From positions 1-10,158 of the forward strand of contig CAYSZB010000072.1 of the NCBI GenBank assembly GCA_964435475.1: a DNA stretch of 10,158 bases, written 5' to 3'. The position numbers and the translations under genes were made by a program. Every line of letters starts with the position of its first letter. The first letter of the stretch is position 1. The stretch comes from CAYSZB01 sp964435475. GTDB taxonomy: Bacteria; Chloroflexota; Anaerolineae; Anaerolineales; Anaerolineaceae. A model generated the notes under the pieces. That model searched no databases. It was not told the DNA's origin and saw only the letters and a program-made list of their open reading frames with translations. This document shows, piece after piece, positions 1 through 5,930 of the stretch.

Positions 1-74
1 CTACCCCGCAGTGCAAGGTTGGTATTATAGGCCATCATCCTCAATCCGTCAAGCCCAATCTGTGACCTGGTTCT

Positions 75-105
75 GTGACTTTAATAAACAGTAATCAATT
101 ATAAT
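75..105 (+). promoter_or_regulatory. Candidate sigma-70-type promoter of the GNAT gene
   Basis: A perfect TATAAT lies at 100-105. A -35-like GTGACT lies at 75-80, with a rather long 19-base spacer. Transcription would start near 112, leaving a leader of about 28 bases with GAGG at 131-134, six bases before the ATG at 141. The -10 sits inside the palindrome ATTATAAT (98-105), so it could also fire leftwards. An 8-base direct repeat TCTGTGAC (59-66 and 72-79) overlaps the -35 area. This rests on motif matching only. Confidence 0.45.
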
Positions 106-140
106 GAACCAATCACTCATAAAATTATTCGAGGTTGTAA

Positions 141-1274
141 ATGCCCTGTGAAATTATTGAAGTCATGACGAAAAAAGACCTGAAGAAATTTGTCAATTAC
201 CCCAACCAGTTGTACAAAGGCAATCCCAACTATGTTCCGTCTCTCATAAGCGATGACCTGAACACGCTGGATAAGAAGAAGAATCCAGCTTTTGAATATT
301 CCAGTGCCCGTTTCTGGCTGGCTTATCAAGAAGGCAGGATCGTGGGCCGCGTCGGGGCGATCTACAACAGGCGACATGAAGAAAAGTGGGGGCAAAAGTA
401 CTTGCGCTTTAGTTGGTTGGATTTTGAGGATGATCTGACAGTCTCAGGCAAACTTCTTTCAGTTGTTGAATTATGGGCTAGGGAACTTGGCCTGCAGTCC
501 ATTCATGGTCCGCTTGGCTTCACCGACCTTGACCGGGAGGGTATGCTGGTTGAGGGATTTGACGAGCTGGCAACAATGGCGACCTTCTATAACCATCCAT
601 ACTACCCGCTGCACATGGAACATCATGGGTACAAGAAAGACATTGATTGGATGGAATTTGAGATCAAAGTCCCTCCTGTTCCCGATGAAAGGATCTCGCG
701 GGCTGCTGAGATTGTATTGAAAAGGAATCAGCTTCGCTTATTGATCTTCCATAACAAAAAAGAAATGCTGGCGTATGCTAAAGAACTGTTTCACCTTCTG
801 GTGGATGAGTATAAGGACCTGTATGGCGTAAATCCACTTAGCGAGAAAGAGATCGATTCCTATATTGACCAATACATATCTTTCGTTCCTCCCGAGTTCA
901 TCCCTGCAGTATTGGATGCGCAGGGGAAAATGGTTGCGTTTGGGATAGCAATACCCTCGTTATCCAAAGCACTTCAAAAAGCGCACGGTCGATTGCTGCC
1001 ATTTGGGTGGTTTCATTTGTTAAAAGCGGTGCGAAGTAACGACCGGGCTGACCTGATGCTTGTGGCAATCAGGAAATCGTACCAGGGGCTTGGGCTGAAT
1101 GCTGTCCTGATGGATCAGATGACGAAAGTTTTCAATAAATGGGGAATCACCAGGGTTGAATCAAACCCGGAATTGGAAACGAATGCCAATGTCCAGTCTC
1201 TCTGGAAACTCTATGAAAAACGCCAGCACAAACGCCGAAGGATCTATATCAAAGACCTGAACGGCGACCAATGA
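141..1274 (+). CDS. GNAT-family N-acetyltransferase-like protein, 377 aa
   Basis: Probably an acyl-CoA-dependent acyltransferase of the GNAT superfamily, cytoplasmic, substrate unknown. The protein is about twice the length of a single GNAT domain. The N-terminal half carries a strongly patterned stretch at residues 123-143, beginning GPLGFTDLDREGM and followed by VEGFDEL. From memory this is typical of a group of large, uncharacterised GNAT-like proteins in Chloroflexota and Bacteroidota. The C-terminal half holds the recognisable GNAT part: a beta strand around 305-310, then R311-K-S-Y-Q315-G-L-G318, which resembles the acetyl-CoA pyrophosphate-binding loop (Q/R-x-x-G-x-G/A). A helix follows, then N342-P-E and N348 and the final Y358-E-K segment. 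There is no signal peptide or membrane segment. The start is supported by GAGG six bases upstream and a TATAAT further up. The gene is monocistronic and converges on the degV-like gene. Fold class is fairly sure; function is not. Confidence 0.8.
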   Translation: MPCEIIEVMTKKDLKKFVNYPNQLYKGNPNYVPSLISDDLNTLDKKKNPAFEYSSARFWLAYQEGRIVGRVGAIYNRRHEEKWGQKYLRFSWLDFEDDLTVSGKLLSVVELWARELGLQSIHGPLGFTDLDREGMLVEGFDELATMATFYNHPYYPLHMEHHGYKKDIDWMEFEIKVPPVPDERISRAAEIVLKRNQLRLLIFHNKKEMLAYAKELFHLLVDEYKDLYGVNPLSEKEIDSYIDQYISFVPPEFIPAVLDAQGKMVAFGIAIPSLSKALQKAHGRLLPFGWFHLLKAVRSNDRADLMLVAIRKSYQGLGLNAVLMDQMTKVFNKWGITRVESNPELETNANVQSLWKLYEKRQHKRRRIYIKDLNGDQ

Positions 1275-1318
1275 TCGATCGTTTGTTCCTTAAGGCTGTG
1301 TCCTTACACAAGAACAGG

Positions 1319-2170
1319 TTACTCGGTAAGTAACACGAATCCGATCATCCCGGCTCCCGCATGTACTGACAAACCGGGAGAAAACTCGGTCATTAGGGGT
1401 TCGATCTCCAACCGCTGGTCAGCCTTGATCTTGAGATAAAGTTCTCTTGCGTCATCGGGGTTATTGGTGTGGATCATTGCCATGCGCTGAACCTTTTTTC
1501 CCTGGATGCATTCATGTGCCAGTTCAACAAGGCGGTCTTCCGCTTTGCGAATGGTCCTTACTTTTTCCAGCAGGTCCAACTTCCCATTGCGTGAGGTCAG
1601 GATTGGCTTGATATTCAGCGAATCAGCCAGGCCGGCTGCCATCTTGCCCATGCGGCCGCCCATTGCCAGGTATTTTAATGTTGGTAAGACACCATACACA
1701 TGCACCCTGGTTTTTCCTTCTTCGATCACCTGCAGGACCTCTTCCTTGCTTTTCCCTTGAGCCGCAGCTTCAGCAGCCAGGATGGCGATAAAACCCTGGG
1801 CCATGGTCAGGTTCAGGGAATCTACGATGGTGATGTCCTTTCCCGCATGCATTTCTAAGGCGCTCAGGGCTGATTGATACGTTCCGCTGATGACGCTTGA
1901 TACACAGATGCAAATGACCTGTTCTGCTCCTTGGGAAAATGCTTTGCTAAATGCATCACTGAAAGCATTGGGGGAGGGAGCAGATGTGGTGGGTAGGGTA
2001 TGCTTTTGGTCGATCATCTTGAAAAGTGACTCGTCATTTATGTCGATCCCGGACTGGTAAGATTGTTCTCCAAACTGGATTGTGATCGGTACCTGGATGA
2101 TCCCATATTCCGCAGCTACTTGTTCCGGAAGGCTGGAATCGCTATCTGTAATTATTCTGATTTTTGACAT
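1319..2170 (-). CDS. DegV family protein (fatty-acid-binding, FakB-like)
   Basis: DegV/FakB proteins bind one fatty acid and, where a FakA kinase exists, present it for phosphorylation and entry into phospholipid synthesis. They act in the cytoplasm. This 283-residue protein has the normal family length. Visible landmarks are the N-terminal T8-D-S-D-S-S-L-P motif, T62-S-A-P-S66 (the family TSxPS ligand-binding motif), S95-G-T-Y-Q-S-A, G171-G-R-M-G-K, and the late H270-A-G-A-G motif. I chose the ATG at 2170 because AGGA (2179-2176) lies about five bases upstream of it. An in-frame ATG at 2185 (five residues longer) has no ribosome binding site. No fakA-like gene is in the window, so its kinase partner must lie elsewhere. 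It diverges from tatC and converges on the GNAT gene with 44 bases between stops and no clear U-tract terminator. Confidence 0.93.
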   Translation of the reverse strand: MSKIRIITDSDSSLPEQVAAEYGIIQVPITIQFGEQSYQSGIDINDESLFKMIDQKHTLPTTSAPSPNAFSDAFSKAFSQGAEQVICICVSSVISGTYQSALSALEMHAGKDITIVDSLNLTMAQGFIAILAAEAAAQGKSKEEVLQVIEEGKTRVHVYGVLPTLKYLAMGGRMGKMAAGLADSLNIKPILTSRNGKLDLLEKVRTIRKAEDRLVELAHECIQGKKVQRMAMIHTNNPDDARELYLKIKADQRLEIEPLMTEFSPGLSVHAGAGMIGFVLLTE

Positions 2171-2221
2171 AGGTATCCTACTCATAGATTGAAATTTTAT
2201 TGAAATTATTTATATTCTTAT

Positions 2222-2250
2222 ACCATACAATAATCAGTTTTTGTTGGCAA
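2222..2250 (-). promoter_or_regulatory. Candidate promoter of the degV-like gene
   Basis: Read on the minus strand, TTGCCA (2250-2245) is followed after 17 bases by TATGGT (2227-2222). Start of transcription would be near 2215, leaving a leader of about 45 bases to the ATG at 2170. Its -35 overlaps that of a candidate plus-strand promoter for tatC, because TTGGCAA at 2244-2250 reads TTGGCA one way and TTGCCA the other. Motif-based only. Confidence 0.4.
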
Positions 2251-2273
2251 AATTCTGTAGATGATTGTATTAT
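2244..2273 (+). promoter_or_regulatory. Candidate promoter of the tatCAB operon
   Basis: TTGGCA (2244-2249) and TATTAT (2268-2273) are separated by 18 bases, placing transcription start near 2280 and the tatC ATG (2310) about 30 bases downstream. No Shine-Dalgarno sequence is visible before that ATG. A second possibility is the perfect TATAAT at 2298-2303, exactly six bases before the ATG, which would give a leaderless mRNA. The two cannot be separated from sequence alone. Confidence 0.35.
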
Positions 2274-2309
2274 CAAACACCCCATCTAATCTCCATGTAT
2301 AATAAATTT

Positions 2310-3041
2310 ATGGAAAACAATGCACAAGTAATGACCGTCTGGGACCACCTGAAGGACCTTCGGAAACGTTTGATCCTGGCAATAATAGGCCTGGTCATCT
2401 GTGTTGCCGCCAGTTTCTTGTTTTCCGATCAGGTCATTGCTTTTCTCGCTGGCCCGATTGGTGGTTTTGAAAACCTCCAGGCCATTGAAGTAACTGAAAA
2501 CGTCAACGTCTTTGTGCGCGTAGCTTTACTCAGTGGGTTTATTATTTCTCTCCCCTGGATTTTGTTGCAGTTATTGATCTTCCTTTTACCGGGTCTGAAA
2601 CCGAAGGAACGCCGCTGGATCTTTATTTTCATACCCCTTGCAGTTTTGTTCTTTCTCGGCGGGGCTTTTTTCAGCTTCTACATCATGATGCCTCCTGCCT
2701 TGACTTTTATGACAGAATTCCTGGGGATCGAGACCAATATCCGGCTGAAAAATTATATCGATTTTGTTACCAACCTGGTTTTTTGGGTCGGAATTTGTTT
2801 TGAAGCGCCTCTGGTCGTTTTCGTATTGGCAAAATTGAAATTGGTCAATGCGAAAATGCTGCTGAAAGGCTGGCGTATAGCCGTGGTAGTAATTGCAATT
2901 CTTGCTGCAGTCATTACACCAACCGGCGACCCTGTAAATATGGCTTTATTAATGGCGCCATTGTTGGTATTATATATTCTGAGTGTATTGATGGCTAAGT
3001 TTGCCAATTTTCGCAATGTTAAAGATGGAGAAAAACAATGA
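2310..3041 (+). CDS. tatC: Twin-arginine translocase subunit TatC
   Basis: TatC is the polytopic inner-membrane receptor that binds twin-arginine signal peptides and, with TatB and TatA, exports folded proteins. The 243-residue protein has the usual length and six hydrophobic segments, at roughly 21-38, 68-93, 102-122, 150-175, 188-204 and 208-228. Family landmarks are the N-terminal H13-L-K-D-L-R (HLxELR in most TatC, with Asp in place of Glu), F91-L-L-P-G-L ... K99-E100-R-R in the first periplasmic loop region, F164-E165-A-P, and T203-P-T-G-D207-P. The equivalents of E. coli E103, E170 and D211 are therefore kept. The Pro expected near the second segment (E. coli P48) is not evident. I prefer ATG 2310; upstream in-frame starts at 2265 (TTG) and 2295 (ATG) add only non-conserved residues. 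None has a ribosome binding site. The stop overlaps the tatA start (ATGA). Confidence 0.95.
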   Translation: MENNAQVMTVWDHLKDLRKRLILAIIGLVICVAASFLFSDQVIAFLAGPIGGFENLQAIEVTENVNVFVRVALLSGFIISLPWILLQLLIFLLPGLKPKERRWIFIFIPLAVLFFLGGAFFSFYIMMPPALTFMTEFLGIETNIRLKNYIDFVTNLVFWVGICFEAPLVVFVLAKLKLVNAKMLLKGWRIAVVVIAILAAVITPTGDPVNMALLMAPLLVLYILSVLMAKFANFRNVKDGEKQ

Positions 3042-3253
3042 TAGCAGGTTTAAAACCGATAGAGTTAATAATCATCCTGGTGGTCATCCTTTTGCTATTT
3101 GGCATAGGCAGGATCAGTAAACTGGGCGGTGAATTGGGCTCAGGGATCAAGGCCTTTAAAGAAGGTCTGACTGGAAAGAAAGCCAATTCGGATGATGAGA
3201 AGACACAAGAAGAAAAAGTTGGTGACGCATCCGATCAGGAGAAGAAACTGTAG
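3038..3253 (+). CDS. tatA: Sec-independent translocase subunit TatA/E
   Basis: Small pore-forming Tat subunit, recruited by TatBC to pass folded substrates across the cytoplasmic membrane. The 71 residues show the standard plan: a short N-terminus with polar E9, one membrane helix (about 8-22), the F21-G22 hinge, an amphipathic helix (about 24-44, with G30-G31 and F40-K-E-G-L), then a charged tail rich in Asp, Glu and Lys. Its ATG overlaps the tatC stop and GGAG lies seven bases upstream within tatC, so the two are translationally coupled. E9 is the position where E. coli TatA has Gln and TatB has Glu, but the FG hinge and short tail favour TatA. The next gene has the GP hinge typical of TatB, giving a division of labour. 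Confidence 0.93.
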   Translation: MIAGLKPIELIIILVVILLLFGIGRISKLGGELGSGIKAFKEGLTGKKANSDDEKTQEEKVGDASDQEKKL

Positions 3254-3271
3254 AATTTTCACTGTATAACA

Positions 3272-3607
3272 ATGAAACTTTTTAATATTGGTATCCCTGA
3301 AGGCCTTCTGCTTGTCCTATTGATATTCATTATCCTTGGTCCCGGAAGGATCGTTTCATCAGCCAGGCGCTTGGGGACTTGGTTTCGCAAGATCTCACGC
3401 TCGCAATTATGGCATGACCTGGTAACGACTTCAAATGAGATCAAAGAATTTCCCCAGAAGATCATGCGCGAAGCAGACCTTGATTCAGAACTGAATTCGC
3501 TGGGTGATGTGGTCAAGGAAAATACAATTTTGACTGGTCAAATATTTGAGGTAGAAAAAGACACAAATCCTTCGCAGGAAGGGGAAGATAGATCGTTATA
3601 TGACTAA
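3272..3607 (+). CDS. tatB: TatB-like translocase subunit
   Basis: Likely the TatB partner that forms the substrate-receptor complex with TatC. The 111-residue protein begins with a polar Glu (E10) preceding a single membrane helix (about 11-22), then the G23-P24-G-R hinge. TatB has GP followed by R/L at this place, whereas TatA has FG. A long amphipathic, basic-then-acidic helix follows (about 27-70). The C-terminus is low in conserved features and shorter than in E. coli TatB (171 residues). The gene lies 18 bases after tatA in the same operon. No Shine-Dalgarno sequence precedes the ATG, so expression may depend on reinitiation after tatA. Order C-A-B differs from the common A-B-C. Assignment to TatB rather than a second TatA is inferred from the hinge, E10 and length. 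Confidence 0.8.
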   Translation: MKLFNIGIPEGLLLVLLIFIILGPGRIVSSARRLGTWFRKISRSQLWHDLVTTSNEIKEFPQKIMREADLDSELNSLGDVVKENTILTGQIFEVEKDTNPSQEGEDRSLYD

Positions 3608-3610
3608 TCC

Positions 3611-4543
3611 CTAAGCGTGGGATACGGGGGGAACGATAAATTTACATAAATTCTTTTCAATCGTAATAAGGATGGGTGTAAAACCAATCAGGTCTCCATC
3701 TGCCTGAACCTTTAACGGCTTTTTACAGGAAATTCTTAACCGATCGCGAATCTCATAATACTTAACTAAAGGTTCCAGCTTTTTTGGAGCAAATGATAAC
3801 GAGAAAACAAATTTGATCACGTCTGTAAATTTGATCGCCCTGATAAAATGGCAACCTACAATCCCGTCATCCAAAGCCGAAGTTTCATTCCACGAGAAGG
3901 GTGGAAACCCCAGTATCTTCCCATTGGAGATAAAAACTTCTGACGCCCATTTTGATTGTTTTTTACCATCAATATCGACCTTTAGATTCCTAATGTTCAG
4001 GTTTAAGATCAACTTGATAAAATGCATTATGTATGTAACGCGCCCCACGAAACGCTTTTCTTTCTGAATTTCGTCTTGGAACAGCTCAGGCGAAATCCCT
4101 ATACTGATGTTCAGAAGATACACCCTTTTACCATTGACTTTCATCCCATCCAGGGCTCTTACTTCAGCTTCTGATGAAAATGCAAGCTTAAGCGCAGGGA
4201 TCACAGAAAGTGGGATATGCAGCTCCCGGGCTAAAAGGTTACCAGTGCCTGTCGGGATGACTGCCAGGGGGAACCCGGCACCAACCAGCCCGTCTGCCGC
4301 CAGGCTTACCGTACCGTCGCCCCCTGCAACAATAAATTTGTTAAATCCCTCCTGGATTTTCTTGCTTATCAGGTCCCTTAACGATGTTTCTCTTGCTGTC
4401 TGGTAAATTTCAAACTGGATCTGGTTCTTATTAAGAAAATTATTGATAGTATTTTGCGTAAAGTTGGAAGTAATCACTCCGGCAAAGGGATTGACAATGA
4501 TCAGTGCTTTTTCTTTAGGATAACTAACTGTCAGACCATCCAT
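3611..4543 (-). CDS. Diacylglycerol/lipid kinase, YegS/BmrU (DAGK) family
   Basis: Cytosolic, membrane-associated ATP-dependent lipid kinase of the diacylglycerol kinase catalytic superfamily. The precise lipid (diacylglycerol, a sphingosine-like or other alcohol) cannot be told. In the 310-residue reading, the N-terminal nucleotide-binding domain has N18-P-F-A-G, the hallmark G74-G-D-G-T78 and P97-T-G-T-G-N102. The C-terminal beta-sandwich has D225-D-G-I-V-G and a late A281-D-G-D motif. The family usually has DGE here, so Glu is replaced by Asp while the preceding Asp is kept. Start: ATG 4543 has AGGA (4555-4552) eight bases before it. ATG 4552 and TTG 4561 are in-frame alternatives, and a TATAAT ending at 4561 would suit a nearly leaderless start at 4552. 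It converges on tatB with 3 bases between stops and diverges from the propeller gene. Confidence 0.9.
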   Translation of the reverse strand: MDGLTVSYPKEKALIIVNPFAGVITSNFTQNTINNFLNKNQIQFEIYQTARETSLRDLISKKIQEGFNKFIVAGGDGTVSLAADGLVGAGFPLAVIPTGTGNLLARELHIPLSVIPALKLAFSSEAEVRALDGMKVNGKRVYLLNISIGISPELFQDEIQKEKRFVGRVTYIMHFIKLILNLNIRNLKVDIDGKKQSKWASEVFISNGKILGFPPFSWNETSALDDGIVGCHFIRAIKFTDVIKFVFSLSFAPKKLEPLVKYYEIRDRLRISCKKPLKVQADGDLIGFTPILITIEKNLCKFIVPPVSHA

Positions 4544-4558
4544 TTGTTCCATCCTAAG

Positions 4559-4569
4559 CAATTATAATG
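4559..4569. promoter_or_regulatory. Palindromic -10 element between lipid kinase and propeller genes
   Basis: ATTATAAT at 4561-4568 is its own reverse complement, so each strand carries a perfect TATAAT (plus 4563-4568, minus 4566-4561). Divergent genes lie on either side: the lipid kinase on the minus strand and the propeller protein on the plus strand. No good -35 is visible at 16-18 bases on either side (GATAAA on the minus strand is the nearest). The 11-mer CAATTATAATG recurs exactly at 96-106, before the GNAT gene. Confidence 0.35.
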
Positions 4570-4610
4570 GAAAGGAAATGGTGTTTATCCTCTCATGTGG
4601 TGTATAGATT

Positions 4611-5903
4611 ATGTGGTTTGCCTGGATAATAATTGCACTCATCTTTATGTGGCTTACTTGTGAGATCGCGGTCAGGGTAATCGCGGGTTATGGCCTGCCT
4701 ACCGATTTTTATGGCTCGGAACCTCCTCAACCGCTACAGGATTATCAAACCACAATTGGAATCAAGACAGTACAAGGCTTGGGCTGGACCCATTTAGGTT
4801 GGATAGCTGACCCAAAGTTAGAATATTATCTTTTAGAAATATGCCAGTACGGTCAATGGCAGGTCATTTCCCGAACAGAATATGGTTCATTCCTTTATAA
4901 AGGCTTGGATGCCAGGTTAAGGGTGCTCAAGGTGAACAGGCATACAGCAAGGCGCTCGATCCTGGGTGAGGTGGTTATAGTGGGTAAAACAGGAGAAGTG
5001 CAAGCTCAAGAATTGCAGATCATTGGTAATTGGAAACCGATTTTCAAACCATCAAGATACGGGGATTATATAAATGACCACTCCATTTACCTGGATAAAT
5101 CAGGTACCTGGAGGCTGATTGGCATTACCTCACACGGAGCAGGGGATTACAATAAGGAAAAATACTTCTCCACCTGCAAGTTTGATGGCTTTCCCCCAAC
5201 TCAGGAGGGCACTGAAAGTGAACCATTGGCTGATTTTGGGGAATTGGCGTGGGCTCCTCAAGTTTTAGTTGAAAACAATAACTACCATTTGTTTTGGTCA
5301 CCCCATAAGCTGCATCACATGGTCTCCACCGATGGCAGATATTTTTCGAATCACCAGGTGGTGATAGAACGCCCTTACCATAAATATTTTCGGGATGCGT
5401 ATATCATTAAAGTATCAGAAAACCAGTACCTGTTGTATGCGACCTCTAGGGGAAAGTACTTCTCACGAATTGACATCTATCAATCGTTTGACTTGAAGTT
5501 CTGGCAATATATTCGACCTGCGCTTCGATCCACCTGGGGATCGGAAAGAAATTTTGTCACCGGCTCCATGGAATCTCCAAAGGTCATGAGTTATAAAAAC
5601 GGCTACTACCTGTCAACCACATACAATAATGGGTCAACATTCTTGTCTGCCTTATTCCTGGAATTACATCTATTCCTGGATAAAAAATCTTATAACGATA
5701 CCCTGGTCTTCTTTTCAACCAACCCATATGATTTTGGAATTTACTCAAGCAGGAAGTCCTCCAGGTCTTTGGTCTCTTCCTTGCAAGCCCATGCTCCAAA
5801 TTACGTCCAGGTGGATGATAGATGGTATATCACCACCAGTGGATGGCCTTTTGCCGCAACCTTAACTGAAGGGGAGGTGGCTTTGGCAGAGCTCTCCTGG
5901 TAA
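4611..5903 (+). CDS. Membrane-anchored five-bladed beta-propeller protein, GH43/GH32-like
   Basis: Unrecognised by name; probably an extracytoplasmic glycan-active or glycan-binding protein. Residues 2-19 are very hydrophobic (WFAWIII onwards) and lack a basic n-region or a lipobox, so a signal anchor is more likely than a cleaved peptide. Residues about 45-125 look like a beta-sandwich of fibronectin-III type (inferred from alternating strands). From about 150, five repeated blade motifs follow: N155-D156-H-S-I-Y, W214-A-P-Q-V, R261-D262-A-Y-I-I, M320-E321-S-P-K-V and H394-A-P-N-Y-V, each followed by a strand ending in Y/L-x-x-T/S. In GH43 and GH32 enzymes the catalytic Asp, Asp and Glu sit in blades I, III and IV. 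D156, D262 and E321 fall exactly there with similar spacing. No ribosome binding site precedes the ATG. Enzyme activity and substrate remain open. Confidence 0.7.
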   Translation: MWFAWIIIALIFMWLTCEIAVRVIAGYGLPTDFYGSEPPQPLQDYQTTIGIKTVQGLGWTHLGWIADPKLEYYLLEICQYGQWQVISRTEYGSFLYKGLDARLRVLKVNRHTARRSILGEVVIVGKTGEVQAQELQIIGNWKPIFKPSRYGDYINDHSIYLDKSGTWRLIGITSHGAGDYNKEKYFSTCKFDGFPPTQEGTESEPLADFGELAWAPQVLVENNNYHLFWSPHKLHHMVSTDGRYFSNHQVVIERPYHKYFRDAYIIKVSENQYLLYATSRGKYFSRIDIYQSFDLKFWQYIRPALRSTWGSERNFVTGSMESPKVMSYKNGYYLSTTYNNGSTFLSALFLELHLFLDKKSYNDTLVFFSTNPYDFGIYSSRKSSRSLVSSLQAHAPNYVQVDDRWYITTSGWPFAATLTEGEVALAELSW

Positions 5904-5930
5904 CCTTACACCCTGCTTAACTGATAAGTA

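Noticed and set aside
1..94. Possible partial coding at the left edge: a plus-strand frame open from the edge to a stop at 61-63, another to 92-94, and a minus-strand frame from ATG 38 running off the edge
   Set aside because: Three mutually incompatible short frames, none with a recognisable motif. The minus-strand ATG has GAGG too close (3 bases or fewer). There is not enough sequence to choose among them.
1275..1318. Dyad TGTTCCTT...AAGAACA between the converging GNAT and degV-like genes as a terminator
   Set aside because: The stem is interrupted and no run of T follows on either strand, so it does not meet the pattern of an intrinsic terminator.
5629..5865. Frameshift in the propeller gene, suggested by an overlapping plus-strand frame
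   Set aside because: The main frame keeps the blade IV and blade V motifs (MESPKV, HAPNYV) uninterrupted on both sides, so no frameshift is needed.
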